This document shows, piece by piece, positions 31,084-33,277 of a stretch of 33,277 nt of DNA. This DNA comes from a virus. Each line of letters begins with the position of its first letter. Position 1 is the first letter of the stretch. The DNA lies in IMG/VR virus record IMGVR_UViG_3300032273_000052, positions 1 to 33,277 of that record; one strand, 5' to 3'. Under the pieces are notes generated by a model. It was not told where the DNA came from. It was given only the letters and a program-made list of their open reading frames with translations, and searched no databases. Both the position numbers and the translations under genes were made by a program.

Positions 31084-32340
31084 TTAAATTAATTCTGCTT
31101 TGACTTCTCCACCGATATTTTCACCCTCAGTTTTAGCAATAATCAGAGTACAAACAGCGTCACCAGTTATATTTACAGCAGTTCTATTCATATCTATAAT
31201 TCTATCAACTCCCATGATAAGAGCTATTCCTTCGATAGGAAGACCAACTTGGGTAAGAACCATTGAAAGCATGATAGGACCAGCTCCTGGAACACCTGCA
31301 GTACCTATAGATGCTAGTGTAGCAGTTAAAATAACCATCATATAGTCACCCATATCTAATTGGATTCCATAAGCGGTAGCTATGAAGACCACAGCGACAC
31401 CTTGCATAATAGAGGTTCCATCCATATTTATAGAAGCTCCTAATGGGATTGTAAATGAACTTGTAGATTTTGAAACCCCAAATTTTTCCCTAAGGATCTC
31501 TAAATTAATAGGTATAGTGGCTCCACTACTGGATGTAGAAAATGCTACAGAGATAGCAGGAATGAATTTTTTTATAAATACGATTGGATTTATTTTAGCT
31601 ACTAGATATAAAAGACCTTGATATGTAATTAGAACATGGATTAATAATGCTAAAAGTGTAGTTCCTATATATTTAAATAAAGGAATCATAGCTTGATATC
31701 CCAATGTAGAAAATGTTGTGGCAATAAGACAAAATACACCAATTGGAGCAAATTGCATAATAAGATTTACTAATTCTAAAATTAGATCATTAGATTGATC
31801 AAATAGTTCTTTTATTTTGCTAACCTTATCTCCTAAGATAGTCAATCCCATACCTGTAAGAAGGGCAAAAAATATTATCTGTAACATATTTCCTTTAGCC
31901 ATTGCTGATATTGGGTTAGATGGAACGATATCAATTAAGACTTCGACAAAAGATTTAGAATTGCTAACAACTGTATCGCTTTTACTGATGTTTTCGATAA
32001 TCAAACCATTTCCTGGGTCTATTATATTGGCTAAAACAAGGGCTATTGTTATTGCAATAGCAGTTGTAAATAGATAAAAACTTAAAGTTTTTATTCCAAT
32101 TCTTCCAAGTTTTTTTGTATCGCCAATGGCAGAACTTCCAACAGTTAAGGAAATAAATACTAGAGGAACTACTAGCATTTTAATTGCATTTATAAATACT
32201 GAACCACCTAGTTTAAGAAAAAATCCAATTATATAGTGATCTATAAATGGGATATTTTTGAAGGGGAACAGTAGTAAACCAACTATTATTCCACTTATTA
32301 AACTGATTAAAATTTTACTTGTTAATGTCATTTTTTTCAT
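31084..32340 (-). CDS. Dicarboxylate/amino acid:cation symporter (DAACS family)
   Basis: A 418-residue membrane protein with many hydrophobic helices. Family signatures are SSSGATIPINLE (near 275-290), the cation-site NMDGTSIMQG (near 305-315) and GVPGAGPIMLSMVL (near 350-363). It takes up glutamate, aspartate or related acids with sodium or protons; the exact substrate is not clear. A second copy lies 0.8 kb away at 33114. Its C-terminal DNA is very like that of the second gene. The leader 32341-32600 holds no gene. Confidence 0.93.
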   Translation of the reverse strand: MKKMTLTSKILISLISGIIVGLLLFPFKNIPFIDHYIIGFFLKLGGSVFINAIKMLVVPLVFISLTVGSSAIGDTKKLGRIGIKTLSFYLFTTAIAITIALVLANIIDPGNGLIIENISKSDTVVSNSKSFVEVLIDIVPSNPISAMAKGNMLQIIFFALLTGMGLTILGDKVSKIKELFDQSNDLILELVNLIMQFAPIGVFCLIATTFSTLGYQAMIPLFKYIGTTLLALLIHVLITYQGLLYLVAKINPIVFIKKFIPAISVAFSTSSSGATIPINLEILREKFGVSKSTSSFTIPLGASINMDGTSIMQGVAVVFIATAYGIQLDMGDYMMVILTATLASIGTAGVPGAGPIMLSMVLTQVGLPIEGIALIMGVDRIIDMNRTAVNITGDAVCTLIIAKTEGENIGGEVKAELI

Positions 32341-32539
32341 ACTTCTACACTCCTATTGATATTCTATGTAATAATGTTAATTATTATCAAACTTAATACT
32401 GTATGATTATACTAAAAAAAAACGATTAATAAAAATATCTAAATAGTATTGTATTGATATGAAAAAAATATGAATCATGAAAAGTAAAATGATTTTAAAC
32501 ATCTCATTAAATTAAAAAATTAGAGGATTTTATTTATAA

Positions 32540-32562
32540 AAAAAGGAGGTTTTAAACCTCCT
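32540..32562 (-). terminator. Terminator of the 94-residue gene
   Basis: AGGAGGTTT (32544-32552), T, AAACCTCCT (32554-32562), followed on the minus strand by TTTTTTT. It begins 39 bases after the stop codon of the gene at 32601. Confidence 0.85.
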
Positions 32563-32600
32563 AAAATTGATTATGACTATTTTTATAATTTTATTTAATA

Positions 32601-32885
32601 CTAGTAATAATCCCAGTTATCACGCACCCAGTTTTTAATATCTTCTTGTTTCTTTAGGTCAGATGGTAAAAATTTATAGATCATTTTTTCTATTTTTCTA
32701 CTACTACCTCTACCCTCTAATTTCCATATTTCTGTCATTTTTTTTATAAGGTAAAGGACCTCACGACCTTCTTTTTTATCGAATGTTGTAGAATCTAATT
32801 TCCCTGTTATTTTTGGATCTTCTTCTGCATAAGTTTTCCATGAATAATCTTTATAAATCATATTTGACTTATTATACCCATTCAT
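32601..32885 (-). CDS. Hypothetical host protein, 94 residues
   Basis: The start is at 32885 because AAAAGGAGTACTAAT lies before that ATG; an upstream TTG falls within the ribosome site. The product (MNGYNKSNMIYKDYSWKTY and following) is soluble, with a helical middle (REVLYLIKKMTEIWKLE) and a Trp/Tyr-rich end (NWVRDNWDYY). No family is recognised. It lies between two symporter genes in its own unit with terminator. Confidence 0.7.
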   Translation of the reverse strand: MNGYNKSNMIYKDYSWKTYAEEDPKITGKLDSTTFDKKEGREVLYLIKKMTEIWKLEGRGSSRKIEKMIYKFLPSDLKKQEDIKNWVRDNWDYY

Positions 32886-33063
32886 ATTAGTACTCCTTTT
32901 CAATTAATGTTGTAGATAGACACCTAAATCTACAGCATTTAATCAAAAATGTCAATATAATTAATTTATAATTACAGTTGAAATTATTCATTTAATAGAT
33001 GTTCAATAATTCATTGATTTTTTATATAGAAAAAATTAGGAATATTTTGCTACTTTAGAAATG

Positions 33064-33098
33064 AAAAAAGGGATATTAATTATTAATATCCCTTTTTT
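33064..33098 (-). terminator. Terminator of the second symporter gene
   Basis: AAAAAAGGGATATTAA (33064-33079) pairs with TTAATATCCCTTTTTT (33083-33098). It lies 16 bases past the stop codon of the partial symporter gene. Confidence 0.9.
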
Positions 33099-33113
33099 GC
33101 TTTAGATAATTTA

Positions 33114-33277
33114 CTATACTATTTCTATTTCCTTTTCCGAAGAAATATTCAATTCTTCTCCTTCTGATTTTGCTATGATTAGAGTACAAACAGCATCTCC
33201 AGTGATGTTAACAGCAGTTCTAGTCATATCTAAAATTCTGTCTACACCCATTATAAGTGCAATTCCTTCAATTGGTA
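33114..33277 (-). CDS. Second DAACS symporter, partial (C-terminal 53 residues)
   Basis: The gene enters from the right edge; only [20 protein letters not shown] through [14 protein letters not shown] and a Glu-rich tail is seen. The alignment with the end of the 31084-32340 protein is nearly unbroken ([15 protein letters not shown] in both). It is a tandem paralog; whether it is complete cannot be judged. Confidence 0.9.
   Translation of the reverse strand, partial: PIEGIALIMGVDRILDMTRTAVNITGDAVCTLIIAKSEGEELNISSEKEIEIV

Noticed and set aside
1-33277. CRISPR array
   Set aside because: No regularly spaced repeats of 23-40 bases were seen; the only regular repeats are the short iterons at 24045-24130.

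Overview
The window is strongly AT-rich (about 30% GC, estimated by eye), with strong AGGAGG-type ribosome sites and the standard genetic code. From about 1 to 28.97 kb it is the right-hand part of an integrated phage. From the tRNA-Leu at 29.0 kb onward it is ordinary chromosome: adenine deaminase and two dicarboxylate/amino-acid symporters. The style of the proteins suggests a low-GC anaerobe such as a member of the Fusobacteriota (Psychrilyobacter/Ilyobacter/Propionigenium-like), but this is an inference without marker genes.

Left arm (1-6.6 kb, leftward): a lambda-type head module in lambda order: small terminase (Nu1-like), large terminase (GpA), a short gpW-position protein, portal, ClpP-like protease with an in-frame internal scaffold start (C/Nu3), decoration protein D and major capsid protein E (cut by the window edge). 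A Rha/KilAC antirepressor gene is inserted between the gpW-like and portal genes. A GC-rich, gene-free patch next to the small terminase is a good cos candidate. A second small-terminase-like gene lies just beyond it. Tail and lysis genes must lie outside the window.

Accessory strip (6.7-10.9 kb): three independent rightward mini-genes, each running against the packaging operon, encode paralogous proteins of 61-62 residues with an invariant H-x3-C-x34-C-x2-C pattern. Next comes a possible rolling-circle-type replication initiator with a 470-base gene-free region built of large inverted repeats, two of which share a 12-base loop motif.

Lysogeny/defence arm (10.9-22.15 kb, leftward): a CI-like repressor, a stand-alone S24-fold protein, then hsdM, hsdS, a nuclease-like protein, a lipoprotein, a DUF4238 protein, hsdR and an FRG-domain protein. 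No strong terminator is seen between repressor and hsdM, so a lysogen may express a type I restriction system with several extra proteins from the repressor transcript.

Early arm (22.29-28.94 kb, rightward): a Cro-like regulator across a divergent operator region, several tiny genes, an initiator-like gene that carries its own iterons (lambda O-like layout), a zinc-ribbon protein, a ParA ATPase with a helical partner, and a large serine recombinase at the phage edge. Partition genes plus two possible replication systems suggest an element with a phage-plasmid history.
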